From: CAZHMN01 sp964533705
Lineage (GTDB): Bacteria > Electryoneota > B3-LCP
Direction: 5' to 3'
DNA length: 64,000 nucleotides
Assembly (NCBI GenBank): GCA_964533705.1
Contig: CAZHMN010000002.1
Location: forward strand, 1-64,000
Position numbers and translations under genes: made by a program. A model generated the notes under the pieces. The model made no database searches, was not told where the DNA came from, and saw nothing but the letters and a program-made list of their open reading frames with translations. The first letter of the stretch is position 1, and the number at the start of each line of letters is the position of its first letter. Positions 56,186 through 63,670 of this stretch are shown one piece after another.

Positions 56186-57186
56186 AAAGAGCGTTTCTCG
56201 TACCTTTAGTTACGCTGAGTTTACTGTATAGCGCCGTAACGGCGTCAGCTTTTGATAAGGTTGGAACCACAGCGGCGCAATTTCTGCAGATCGGAGTGGG
56301 TGCTCGGTTGACCGGACTGGGAGGCGCGGGCATCGCCACAGTTGACGGCCCCGACGCTCTCTATTGGAATCCCGGCCGAATCGCTGAGATGCGCGGCTTC
56401 GCTCTGAACGGCTATTACGCCGACTGGATCGCGGATCTGCGGCACCAGTTCATCGGCATGACCGCGCCTGTGGGGATTTCAGGGGCGGTCGGCTTTTTCG
56501 CCATCACTTTGGGCGGTGACGAATTTGAACAGACCACCCTGACCTTTCAAGAAGGTAACGGTGTCATGGTGGAGTATCGCGATATGGCTCTGGGAGCTTC
56601 TTACGCCCATCTGCTGACCGACCGTTTCAGTGTCGGTGGGACGATCAAGTACATCCACCAGAAGTTGTTCCACGAGACAGCTTCCACAGTGGCCATTGAT
56701 CTGGGCACTCACCTCAAGACCGATCTGCCCGGCTTTTCCATCGGCATGGCCATGACCAATCTGGGCGGTGAAATGAAGTTGGAAGGCCGTGACCTGCTGA
56801 GCAGCGGAGTGGACGAAACTGCAACAGAATACCAGGTTTCTTCCTGGCCCCTGCCCTTGACCTTCCAGGTGGGGATTGCCTGGGAGTTCTGGGGTGAAGG
56901 GGATGCTGTTTTGAAGAACGATGACATGGGGGCGCTAATCGTTTTAGACGGGCAACACATCAACGAAGGATTGACGCGGATGCGATCCGGCTTTGAATAC
57001 AATTTACGCGAGACGGTTTTTTTGCGTCTCGGACGGGTTTTCGAGCATGACACCGAGACCTGGTCTTTCGGAGCAGGCCTAAGAGTGCCAATAACTTCCT
57101 ACCTAATTGATGCCAATTTCGCACTGGCTGACCTGGGCGACCTCGACGCGGTGCACCGCATTTCACTCCAGATCTCTCGCCGCTAA
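56182..57186 (+). CDS. PorV/PorQ-family outer-membrane protein
   Basis: A 334-residue beta-barrel protein. It has a signal peptide (1-23), a GVGARLTGLGGAGIATVDGPDALYWNPGRIAEM segment with the family's Y-W-N-P motif (about 37-69), then alternating beta strands to the terminal ISLQISRR. In Bacteroidota, PorV is the outer-membrane shuttle that carries T9SS cargo to the attachment complex, while PorQ belongs to the same fold. Its coupling to a T9SS cargo gene and an operon with a TonB receptor suggests it serves these particular cargo proteins. Whether it is the general PorV or one of several paralogues cannot be told here. Confidence 0.83.
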   Translation: MKRAFLVPLVTLSLLYSAVTASAFDKVGTTAAQFLQIGVGARLTGLGGAGIATVDGPDALYWNPGRIAEMRGFALNGYYADWIADLRHQFIGMTAPVGISGAVGFFAITLGGDEFEQTTLTFQEGNGVMVEYRDMALGASYAHLLTDRFSVGGTIKYIHQKLFHETASTVAIDLGTHLKTDLPGFSIGMAMTNLGGEMKLEGRDLLSSGVDETATEYQVSSWPLPLTFQVGIAWEFWGEGDAVLKNDDMGALIVLDGQHINEGLTRMRSGFEYNLRETVFLRLGRVFEHDTETWSFGAGLRVPITSYLIDANFALADLGDLDAVHRISLQISRR

Positions 57187-57231
57187 ATTCATGCGGGTTG
57201 AGTATTAACCTGCATTCATTCTATATAAAAT

Positions 57232-57259
57232 TAAAAGCGACCCAGACGGGCCGCTTTTA
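57232..57259. terminator. Bidirectional terminator between the PorV-like and DUF362 genes
   Basis: TAAAAGCGACCC with GGGCCGCTTTTA (one mismatch), loop AGAC, T-rich on both strands, between convergent genes. Confidence 0.8.
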
Positions 57260-57285
57260 GTTTAAGTTAAACAGCTTGAAAGCCG

Positions 57286-58194
57286 CTATGCTTTAAGCCT
57301 TTGAATGTCCATTTTGTTCAGATTCATCTCACCCAATCCCATTTCCGCGGCATAACGGATGTGTGGGATGTCTGCAGGTTCGTGCTTGAACATGGTCGCT
57401 GCATAAGCGTCCGCTGCTACGAGGTCGGCGGAAGCGATAATGGTCTTGGCTTCGCGCACCGAACCCGGCCCGGCAGGCCCATTGTTAAGCAGCATGCGGG
57501 TGGCGTCTATGATCGTCAAATCAGGCTTGCGCACGGTTACCAGATCGGCGATGGTCTGGTGGAGATCGGTGGTGTGCATGATCTGGCGATCCCAGTTCAA
57601 TCCCATGTAATTCTTCATCCCCAGAGTCAATCGCGAGCCGCCGTGATGTTTCGCCACCGGAATATTGATGAAAACGTCGCAATCCAGCAGTTCATTGACG
57701 ACCATGGTGTCCCGCAGGAGCAAACCCAGAGGCAGATTCACCCGGCGGTACATGCTGACCTCATTGACGACTTTCCAGGTGCCGCCATTGGCTTCAAACG
57801 CCTTACCGATGCCGTTTTCTTCTGTTGCTCTACGATCGTCATGCATGGCGGCTGTAATCTGCGAAGCACCCGCCTTGCTGCATAACCTCACCACCTCAGA
57901 AACGACGTCAGGATTGGTATTCACGGCAAATTCCGGACTCTGCGGAGTGATGCTGTTGGGTTTAATGAAAACCCGGTCTCCCGGTTTGACGAACTTGTCT
58001 ATGCCTCCCAGAGCGGCTATGACTTTCCTGACGTTTTCTGCGGGAGACGCCCCGGTAGCAACCATAATCAATGGCATCCCGGACGTGGAAATCCCCGCTT
58101 GCGCGGCCCATGAAAACAGCGGTGAGGCAACCAGCGATGCCGTAGAAACGGCTCCCAGACCGCTCAGTAAAAATTCTCTGCGAGTGATAGCCAT
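57286..58194 (-). CDS. Tat-exported DUF362 domain protein
   Basis: A 302-residue protein. Its N-terminus TRREFLLSGLGAVS matches the twin-arginine pattern (S/T-R-R-x-F-L), with a hydrophobic stretch to about residue 33, so it should cross the inner membrane folded, presumably with a cofactor. The rest is a DUF362 domain (VFIKPNSITPQSPE, PVAKHHGGSRLTLGMKN, GPAGPGSVREA). DUF362 proteins are linked to iron-sulfur or metal proteins, and many carry a ferredoxin domain; this one lacks any four-cysteine motif. It lies 33 bases after a TPR gene in the same direction. Confidence 0.8.
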   Translation of the reverse strand: MAITRREFLLSGLGAVSTASLVASPLFSWAAQAGISTSGMPLIMVATGASPAENVRKVIAALGGIDKFVKPGDRVFIKPNSITPQSPEFAVNTNPDVVSEVVRLCSKAGASQITAAMHDDRRATEENGIGKAFEANGGTWKVVNEVSMYRRVNLPLGLLLRDTMVVNELLDCDVFINIPVAKHHGGSRLTLGMKNYMGLNWDRQIMHTTDLHQTIADLVTVRKPDLTIIDATRMLLNNGPAGPGSVREAKTIIASADLVAADAYAATMFKHEPADIPHIRYAAEMGLGEMNLNKMDIQRLKA

Positions 58195-58227
58195 ATATCC
58201 TCCTGAGGTCTCATCTTCAAATTATAA

Positions 58228-59784
58228 TTATCGACTGCTCAGTGAATCGATTCGCGCCAGCGCTTGAGCGCTCTGGAAGCCTGCGGGATCGCGCTCCAAA
58301 TACATTCTATAATACTCGAGCGCTCTTTCGGTATTGTCCATTCTGCTGTACACCTCCCCCAGCATAAAATAGGGATTGGTGAAATTCGGATTGATTTCAA
58401 TGGCTTTCAGGTACTCAGCGATGGACTCTTCGAGTTTTCCCATGTTCATCAGACATTCGGCATAGCTGTCATGGGAATTGGGATTGTCGGGTTCGAGTTC
58501 CCGATACTTTTCGAAGCATTTCAGGGCTTCATCCATCTCTCCCATTCCCATATAGGCATATCCGATGCGGTTATACAGGTTTCCGTCGTCGGGGTGATTC
58601 TGAAGGTAGCGCTCAAAGCTCTCGATGCCTTCCTTAGATCTGCCGGTGTTGACGTACACATATCCCAGTCCCATATAAGCGATGTCCGAAGTGGTGTCCT
58701 CTGTGGCTTTTAGGAAATGCTGCTCCGCCAGAGGCATGAAGCGGTTTCGGAGCAAGTTGAAGCCAAGTTCGATGTGCGTACTGTAGTCTTGAGGATCATA
58801 TTCCAGACGATCCTCCATTCTGACAATGTCTTCGTAAAGCTCAATTCGCCGCTCGACGCTGTTCGCCCTCACTCCTTTGGGATATTTGTCCAGATAATCC
58901 CGCATCTCTTCCAGAGCGGCACTAAAATCTCCCGTCAAATAGAGATCGGCGTTGATTAGGCCATATTCAGCGTTCTCACCCAGGGAATTCCCCGCGTATT
59001 TTACGGCGATTTCATCCAGGATGTCACGCGCCTCTGAGTACTGCATCCGGCGGAACATCGGTTCGACTTGAGCCATCTTCTCGAGGTCATCCCAGGGGAA
59101 ATCCAGAAATTCATCAACCATTTCCCGTTCATCTCGCATCGCTTGTGCGCTCCAGCGTGAATAAGGATAAGCATACATCAGCTCGGCCAGCGTATTGGCG
59201 GCCTCTTCGCGGCGACCGACGGTCTTCAGGACTTGAGCCAGGTTGTAGCGAGCTTGGGCGGCTCCCTCCCCCGATGGAATGTAACCGGTGATGTCCCTGT
59301 AAACTTCGATGGTTTTGGCTGGATCATCCATTTTCGCGAGGTGCATCTGACATGTCTGCACCATTTCGCTGATCCAGACTTCAGGCATTTCGTATCCGTT
59401 ACCTGCGGCGTGCTTCAAGCCCAGGCGATAGTAATCAAGGGCTTGCGGAAGATCGTTCAAAGCCAACGATATTTCAGCCAAGCGGCGATAGCCTTCAGCC
59501 GCCCATTTCGTATCAGGATATTTGCTCACCAACTCCAGGAATCCTCCCTTAGCGGCTGGGAGATCCTCGACTTCAACCATGTTAATACTGGCTGCGTTAA
59601 AAAGTGCTACGGGAGCCCGTTCGTCCTTGGCGTTGGCTTCAGCGAATTTCAGGTATCCTTTTACGGCGGCCTCGTAGTTACCGCGCCGGAAATGATCCAT
59701 GGCGTCTTGAAAGAGGTCACCCGCCACGGACACGGAAGCCACGAATGCCAGGAGCAGAAGTATCGTGATCAATCTACGGTTCAT
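58228..59784 (-). CDS. Secreted/periplasmic TPR-repeat protein
   Basis: A 518-residue protein with a signal peptide (MNRRLITILLLLAFVASVSVA) and about ten tetratricopeptide repeats from residue 25 to the end, e.g. YEAAVKGYLKFAEANAKDER and LYNRIGYAYMGMGEMDEAL. The first half resembles the YbgF/BamD-like, outer-membrane assembly type of repeat; the second half has classical TPR helices. No enzyme domain is present. It is a likely scaffold in the periplasm. It lies divergent from hflK and immediately upstream of the DUF362 gene; a shared role is possible but unproven. GAGGG precedes the ATG. Confidence 0.83.
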   Translation of the reverse strand: MNRRLITILLLLAFVASVSVAGDLFQDAMDHFRRGNYEAAVKGYLKFAEANAKDERAPVALFNAASINMVEVEDLPAAKGGFLELVSKYPDTKWAAEGYRRLAEISLALNDLPQALDYYRLGLKHAAGNGYEMPEVWISEMVQTCQMHLAKMDDPAKTIEVYRDITGYIPSGEGAAQARYNLAQVLKTVGRREEAANTLAELMYAYPYSRWSAQAMRDEREMVDEFLDFPWDDLEKMAQVEPMFRRMQYSEARDILDEIAVKYAGNSLGENAEYGLINADLYLTGDFSAALEEMRDYLDKYPKGVRANSVERRIELYEDIVRMEDRLEYDPQDYSTHIELGFNLLRNRFMPLAEQHFLKATEDTTSDIAYMGLGYVYVNTGRSKEGIESFERYLQNHPDDGNLYNRIGYAYMGMGEMDEALKCFEKYRELEPDNPNSHDSYAECLMNMGKLEESIAEYLKAIEINPNFTNPYFMLGEVYSRMDNTERALEYYRMYLERDPAGFQSAQALARIDSLSSR

Positions 59785-59841
59785 GGAACCCTCGATTTGT
59801 TTAATTGTCTATCGAGAAAGTAATGCTAATCTGATCTAATC

Positions 59842-59902
59842 GGGGCAAAAAATATGCCCCCCTTGGATACCTATATACTTCCAAGTAGATACTCAAGGAG
59901 GG
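59842..59902 (+). promoter_or_regulatory. Possible two-state RNA element over a strong ribosome site
   Basis: Two exclusive pairings are possible. GGGGCA (59842-59847) can pair with TGCCCC (59855-59860). Alternatively CCCCCCTTG (59857-59865) can pair with CAAGGAGGG (59894-59902), hiding a strong ribosome site before ATG 59907. Sequence complementarity is visible; any function is speculation. Confidence 0.3.
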
Positions 59903-59906
59903 AGAA

Positions 59907-59996
59907 ATGGTGCAGCACAATAACGCTCTCGTGAAATTATATCGTATCACATCAGTACATGTTCGAACCATTTTGTGTGAGTTCAAGGATCCGTAA
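59907..59996 (+). CDS. 29-residue small ORF with strong ribosome-binding site
   Basis: ATG 59907 follows AAGGAGGGAGAA, one of the best ribosome sites in the window, and runs 29 codons to TAA 59994-59996. The product is MVQHNNALVKLYRITS followed by a short C-terminal stretch with one Cys; it has no recognisable domain or signal peptide. It lies in the 431-base gap between divergent TPR and hflK genes. It could be a real small protein or a leader peptide, but a promoter for hflK begins after it (60032), so a simple hflK attenuator is unlikely. Confidence 0.3.
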   Translation: MVQHNNALVKLYRITSVHVRTILCEFKDP

Positions 59997-60031
59997 AAAT
60001 TGGTTTCTATGGAAATCAGGTCATATCTTTC

Positions 60032-60060
60032 TTGACAATCTGATTCTTATGGCCGATATT
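60032..60060 (+). promoter_or_regulatory. Promoter of hflKC
   Basis: TTGACA (60032-60037), 17 bp, GATATT (60055-60060), about 155 bases before ATG 60216. The -10 is a 4-of-6 match. Confidence 0.5.
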
Positions 60061-60215
60061 GGAAGAAACCATTCTGTGACGACCGCGCGTGTTTTAAGCG
60101 ACGCTTGCACGGGGCCCACTCGTCATATGCTTTTTCGGCAATTGGGCGGTAAGATAATCATGAAAAGCCCAAGAAGTCAACATGAATATGCAATATCACA
60201 TAAAAGGAGGAGCCT

Positions 60216-61262
60216 ATGGATAAGTCTTTTGAAGACCTTCTGAGCGGCCGATTTTTCGATGATCTGAAAGCGAAGTTCAAAGGCAAAGGTCAGGGGCGTC
60301 TCTGGGTCTACATCATTGGCGCAATTGCCGTCATCTGGCTGCTAAGCGGCATCTACATCGTCAGCCCCGGCCAGATGGGCGTGGTGCGGCGCTTCGGCAA
60401 AATGACGGCAACTGCCGGCCCCGGCCCCCACTGGCACATTCCCCGGCCGTTTGAGAAAGTCAACGTTGTCAAGGTCGAAGAGATCCGCAGCATGGAACTG
60501 GGATTTCGAACCGTCTATGCCGGCCCGCCCACCAGAACCAAGCCCTACCCGGTGGAATCGCTGATGATCACCGGTGACGAGAACCTGGTCAAGATTTTAG
60601 TTGTGGTTCAATATCGCATCAGCAACCTGCCGAATTATCTCTTTAAGGTGTGGGATCCTGAGGGAAGCGCCGACCGGAGAACCCTTCGAGACGCGGCCGA
60701 GTCGGCCTTGCGCGGGGTAGCCGGCAGTATGAAAATTGACGACATCTTGACCGTTGGGAGAGCGAAAGTGCAGGAGGATACTAAGATCCACCTTCAGCAG
60801 TTGATGGATTTATATGAGACCGGCCTGCTCATAACGGCGGTGAAGCTTCAAGCGGTAGATCCCCCCGAACAAGTGCAGGCCGCGTTTAAAGATGTGGTCA
60901 GCGCCAAGGAAGATCGCGAACGAATCATCAACGAGGCGCAGGCTTACAAGGAAGATCTCCTGCCCAAGGCGCGGGGCGAAGCCGAGCAGATGATACGTGC
61001 CGCCGAGGCTTACAAGGAAACCCGCGTACGTGAGGCCGAGGGAGACGCCGCTCGATTTCTATCCATGCTGAAGGAATACAGGTCGGCGAAAGAGGTTACC
61101 CGCCGCCGCCTCTACCTGGAAACGATCCAGGAGGTATTGACCAAAGTCAATAAGGTCGTCGTCTCCAGAGAGATTGCAGGCAAAACCCTACCAGTGTTAC
61201 CATTAGGCGATCTTGGATCAACGCTTCCCTTAGCTGAATCGGGGAAAGGAGGCCAACCATGA
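60216..61262 (+). CDS. hflK: HflK, membrane SPFH protein regulating FtsH
   Basis: A 348-residue SPFH (prohibitin-like) protein. One transmembrane helix near the N-terminus (about 28-46), then SPGQMGVVRRFGKM opens the SPFH domain, and a long charged coiled coil (about 220-310) follows. With HflC it forms a cage around the FtsH protease in the inner membrane, facing the periplasm, and controls its turnover of membrane proteins. AAGGAGG is 6 bases before ATG 60216. The stop overlaps hflC by 4 bases. The usual proline/glycine-rich N-terminal part of E. coli HflK is short here. Confidence 0.92.
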   Translation: MDKSFEDLLSGRFFDDLKAKFKGKGQGRLWVYIIGAIAVIWLLSGIYIVSPGQMGVVRRFGKMTATAGPGPHWHIPRPFEKVNVVKVEEIRSMELGFRTVYAGPPTRTKPYPVESLMITGDENLVKILVVVQYRISNLPNYLFKVWDPEGSADRRTLRDAAESALRGVAGSMKIDDILTVGRAKVQEDTKIHLQQLMDLYETGLLITAVKLQAVDPPEQVQAAFKDVVSAKEDRERIINEAQAYKEDLLPKARGEAEQMIRAAEAYKETRVREAEGDAARFLSMLKEYRSAKEVTRRRLYLETIQEVLTKVNKVVVSREIAGKTLPVLPLGDLGSTLPLAESGKGGQP

Positions 61263-62122
61263 AAAGGACCGTGCTTTGGGGAATTGTAGCCCTTGTTGCC
61301 CTCATCCTGCTGACGGATGGATTTTTCACAGTTGATGAGACCGAACAGGTCATCGTCATCCAACTGGGGCGCTTCATCCGAGAGGTGCGAGATCCCGGCC
61401 TCCACCTAAAAATCCCCTTCATCCAGTCCGTAACGCGTTACGAAAAGAGGCTGTTGCGTTATGACGCGCCGCAGGCTGAGTTCTTAACAAAAGATAAGAA
61501 AGCCCTGGTGGTGGATGCCTACGCGAGATTTAGAATAGTCGATGCGCGCAAGTTCTACGAGACTTTAAGAGACATGGCAAGAGCCAACGCTCGTCTGGAC
61601 GCTATCATCTCCTCCACCCTGCGCGAAGCTGTGGCTTCCCACGATCAATCGGATATCATCACCGAAAAGCGGGAACCCATTATGGAGGATGTCCATCAAT
61701 CCACAAAGAAGAAGGGCGAAGAGTTCGGCATCGAAATCATAGACGTGCGCATCAAGAGGACCGATTTTCCGCCCGAGATCGCTGCAAGCATCTACGCCAG
61801 AATGCAAGCTGAGCGCCATCGCATCGCCAAGCGTTATCGTTCCGAAGGGGAAGAGGAACAGATAAAGATCAAGGCGGAGACCGACAAGAATAAGGCCATT
61901 ATCTTGGCTGAGGCGAAACGGCAGAGCGAAATAATTCGCGGCGAGGGCGATGCACTTTCCATCAAGATCAACGCGGCTGCCTTTCGACGAGACCCTGAAT
62001 TCTACGCCTTCCTGCGCACTCTTGAGGTTTACAAGGAATCATTAAACGAAGGAACCACACTGGTCCTATCCGCGAATTCCGAGCTGTTCAACTATTTGGA
62101 AAGCGCCAAGTCGGGGCGGTAA
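61259..62122 (+). CDS. hflC: HflC, partner of HflK
   Basis: A 287-residue SPFH protein. N-terminal membrane helix (4-22), VDETEQVIVIQLGRFIREVRDPGLHLKIPF, YEKRLLRYDAPQAEFLTKDKK and the conserved late stretch GEEEQIKIKAETDKNKAIILAEA, all matching HflC. It pairs with HflK around FtsH to tune membrane-protein quality control. ATGA overlap with hflK (61259-61262) ensures equal synthesis. A strong terminator follows. No hfq or hflX gene is adjacent, unlike in E. coli. Confidence 0.93.
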   Translation: MKRTVLWGIVALVALILLTDGFFTVDETEQVIVIQLGRFIREVRDPGLHLKIPFIQSVTRYEKRLLRYDAPQAEFLTKDKKALVVDAYARFRIVDARKFYETLRDMARANARLDAIISSTLREAVASHDQSDIITEKREPIMEDVHQSTKKKGEEFGIEIIDVRIKRTDFPPEIAASIYARMQAERHRIAKRYRSEGEEEQIKIKAETDKNKAIILAEAKRQSEIIRGEGDALSIKINAAAFRRDPEFYAFLRTLEVYKESLNEGTTLVLSANSELFNYLESAKSGR

Positions 62123-62144
62123 ATAGTTGAAATCCTCAAATCTG

Positions 62145-62177
62145 AGCGGGTGAGCTTAACAGCTTCACCCGCTTTTT
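62145..62177 (+). terminator. Intrinsic terminator of hflKC
   Basis: AGCGGGTGA pairs with TCACCCGCT, followed by TTTTTGTT; 22 bases after the hflC stop. Confidence 0.9.
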
Positions 62178-62242
62178 GTTAAATATACCGTTCCAGCGCG
62201 CGATCTGGAGCTCGCCCATTATTTTTACTGACAGAATATTCC

Positions 62243-62271
62243 TTGACATCGTGCGGATAATTCAGTATTTT
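62243..62271 (+). promoter_or_regulatory. Promoter of the RdhA-like gene
   Basis: TTGACA (62243-62248), 17 bp, TATTTT (62266-62271), about 43 bases before ATG 62315. Confidence 0.65.
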
Positions 62272-62314
62272 AAGCGCAATTTAGAAGGCAACCATCTATC
62301 TTGGGCCAGCGGCA

Positions 62315-63421
62315 ATGATGCAGCGATTTGACGAAAGGAATAACGTCTTCGCCCGGCGCGATCTGGTGCCCGGCAGTGAAGAATACGATGAATTCTATGA
62401 GCGTCATCCTGAATGGCGCGAAATAGACGATGAAATTCGCAGTCGCCGGGAGCTGGGAACTTACATGAGTCGGGCGGATATGGGGCTTTACGAAGCCCCT
62501 GCCTGGTTGATGCGCCGCCTCGGTGCTCCGGACTGCGTTGACGGCACACCTGCGCCGAAACAGGTTGCATTGACTCCGGAGAGGGCGACTTTGAAGATTA
62601 AAACTCTCGCTCGCAGACTCGGTGCAGACCTGGTCGGCGTCAGTCTCATGAATCCGGCCTATGCTTACAGCCATCGCGGCCGGTCAACTTACCCGCAGGA
62701 ACCCTGGGGATCGCCGATTGAGGTCAGTCACAAATATTCCATCAGTATGGGGTTTCGGGAGGACGTTCAGATGATCCGTACGGCTCCCCAGTCCGCTGAA
62801 CTGGTTGAGACCGCTTTGATTTATTATCGTTCGGCTGCGGCCGCCGTTATTTTAGCTGAGTATATCAGATCTTTGGGTTATCCCGCCAGAGCGCATCATT
62901 TTCGCAACTATCAGGTGTTATCGGTTCCCTTAGCTGTCGATGCCGGCCTGGGCGAATTGGGTCGCTGCGGCTTTCTGTTGACCATAGAGATGGGCAATTG
63001 CCTGCGTCTTTCCACTGTAACGACCGATCTGCCGTTGATTTGCGATGAGCCCGTAGATATTGGCATTCAGGACTTTTGCAATCGCTGTAAATTGTGCGCG
63101 GAAGCCTGTCCGTCCGAGGCGATACCTTCGGGGGATAAAGTTGAGGTGCGCGGGGTTCTAAAATGGCAAATCAATGACGTCACATGCTATAAATATTGGA
63201 CCAAGGTCGGGACTGATTGCGGCATGTGCATCGCTTCCTGCCCCTGGTCCCAGCCGGATAACTGGATGCACCGAACGGCGGCCTCCTGGGCCTCAAAATC
63301 ACAACTGGCGAGGATCATTTTATTATGGCTATACCCCATCCTCTACGGGAAGTACAAACCCCGACAGCTCCCCGATTGGCTCGATCCCAAGTTCAGGAAC
63401 AATAGTGTGGAAGTTGGATAA
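62315..63421 (+). CDS. Reductive-dehalogenase-like (RdhA) corrinoid/2x[4Fe-4S] protein, no Tat signal
   Basis: A 368-residue protein. Residues 90-245 form the nitroreductase-like corrinoid-binding fold of RdhA (NYQVLSVPLAVDAGLGELGR, STVTTDLPLICDEPVD). Two clusters follow: FCNRCKLCAEACPSEAIPSG and the truncated-spacing motif DCGMCIASCPWSQPDNW, preceded by the diagnostic LKWQINDVTCYKYW. This is the RdhA arrangement, shared distantly with epoxyqueuosine reductase QueG. There is no Tat signal, and the length is about 100 residues below respiratory RdhAs, so a cytoplasmic, non-respiratory role is likely. The C-terminus has a hydrophobic stretch (ARIILLWLYPILYG) that might associate with the membrane. 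No rdhB anchor gene is beside it. The start has a weak ribosome site. Confidence 0.82.
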   Translation: MMQRFDERNNVFARRDLVPGSEEYDEFYERHPEWREIDDEIRSRRELGTYMSRADMGLYEAPAWLMRRLGAPDCVDGTPAPKQVALTPERATLKIKTLARRLGADLVGVSLMNPAYAYSHRGRSTYPQEPWGSPIEVSHKYSISMGFREDVQMIRTAPQSAELVETALIYYRSAAAAVILAEYIRSLGYPARAHHFRNYQVLSVPLAVDAGLGELGRCGFLLTIEMGNCLRLSTVTTDLPLICDEPVDIGIQDFCNRCKLCAEACPSEAIPSGDKVEVRGVLKWQINDVTCYKYWTKVGTDCGMCIASCPWSQPDNWMHRTAASWASKSQLARIILLWLYPILYGKYKPRQLPDWLDPKFRNNSVEVG

Positions 63422-63670
63422 CTAATATGATTGGACAGAAATCACGACCTACCCAGACTATTCATTTAAAGGGCCTTCCCGATATTTTGACTTTCATTTT
63501 TAGAAATTCGCCATTAAATCAGCGTTTTTGATCTGCGAAGGAACTCTCTGGTACTTAAAATGTAGAAATGAGAAAGTTATTCTGCGAAATTCGGGCAACC
63601 ATTCACCATTATGTTTAACTCTTCGATGGAACTTTCATAACCCACAACCATTACCTCTACAGGAGCTTCC

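Noticed and set aside
59842..59860. GGGGCA/TGCCCC hairpin as an intrinsic terminator
   Set aside because: No T-tract follows on either strand.
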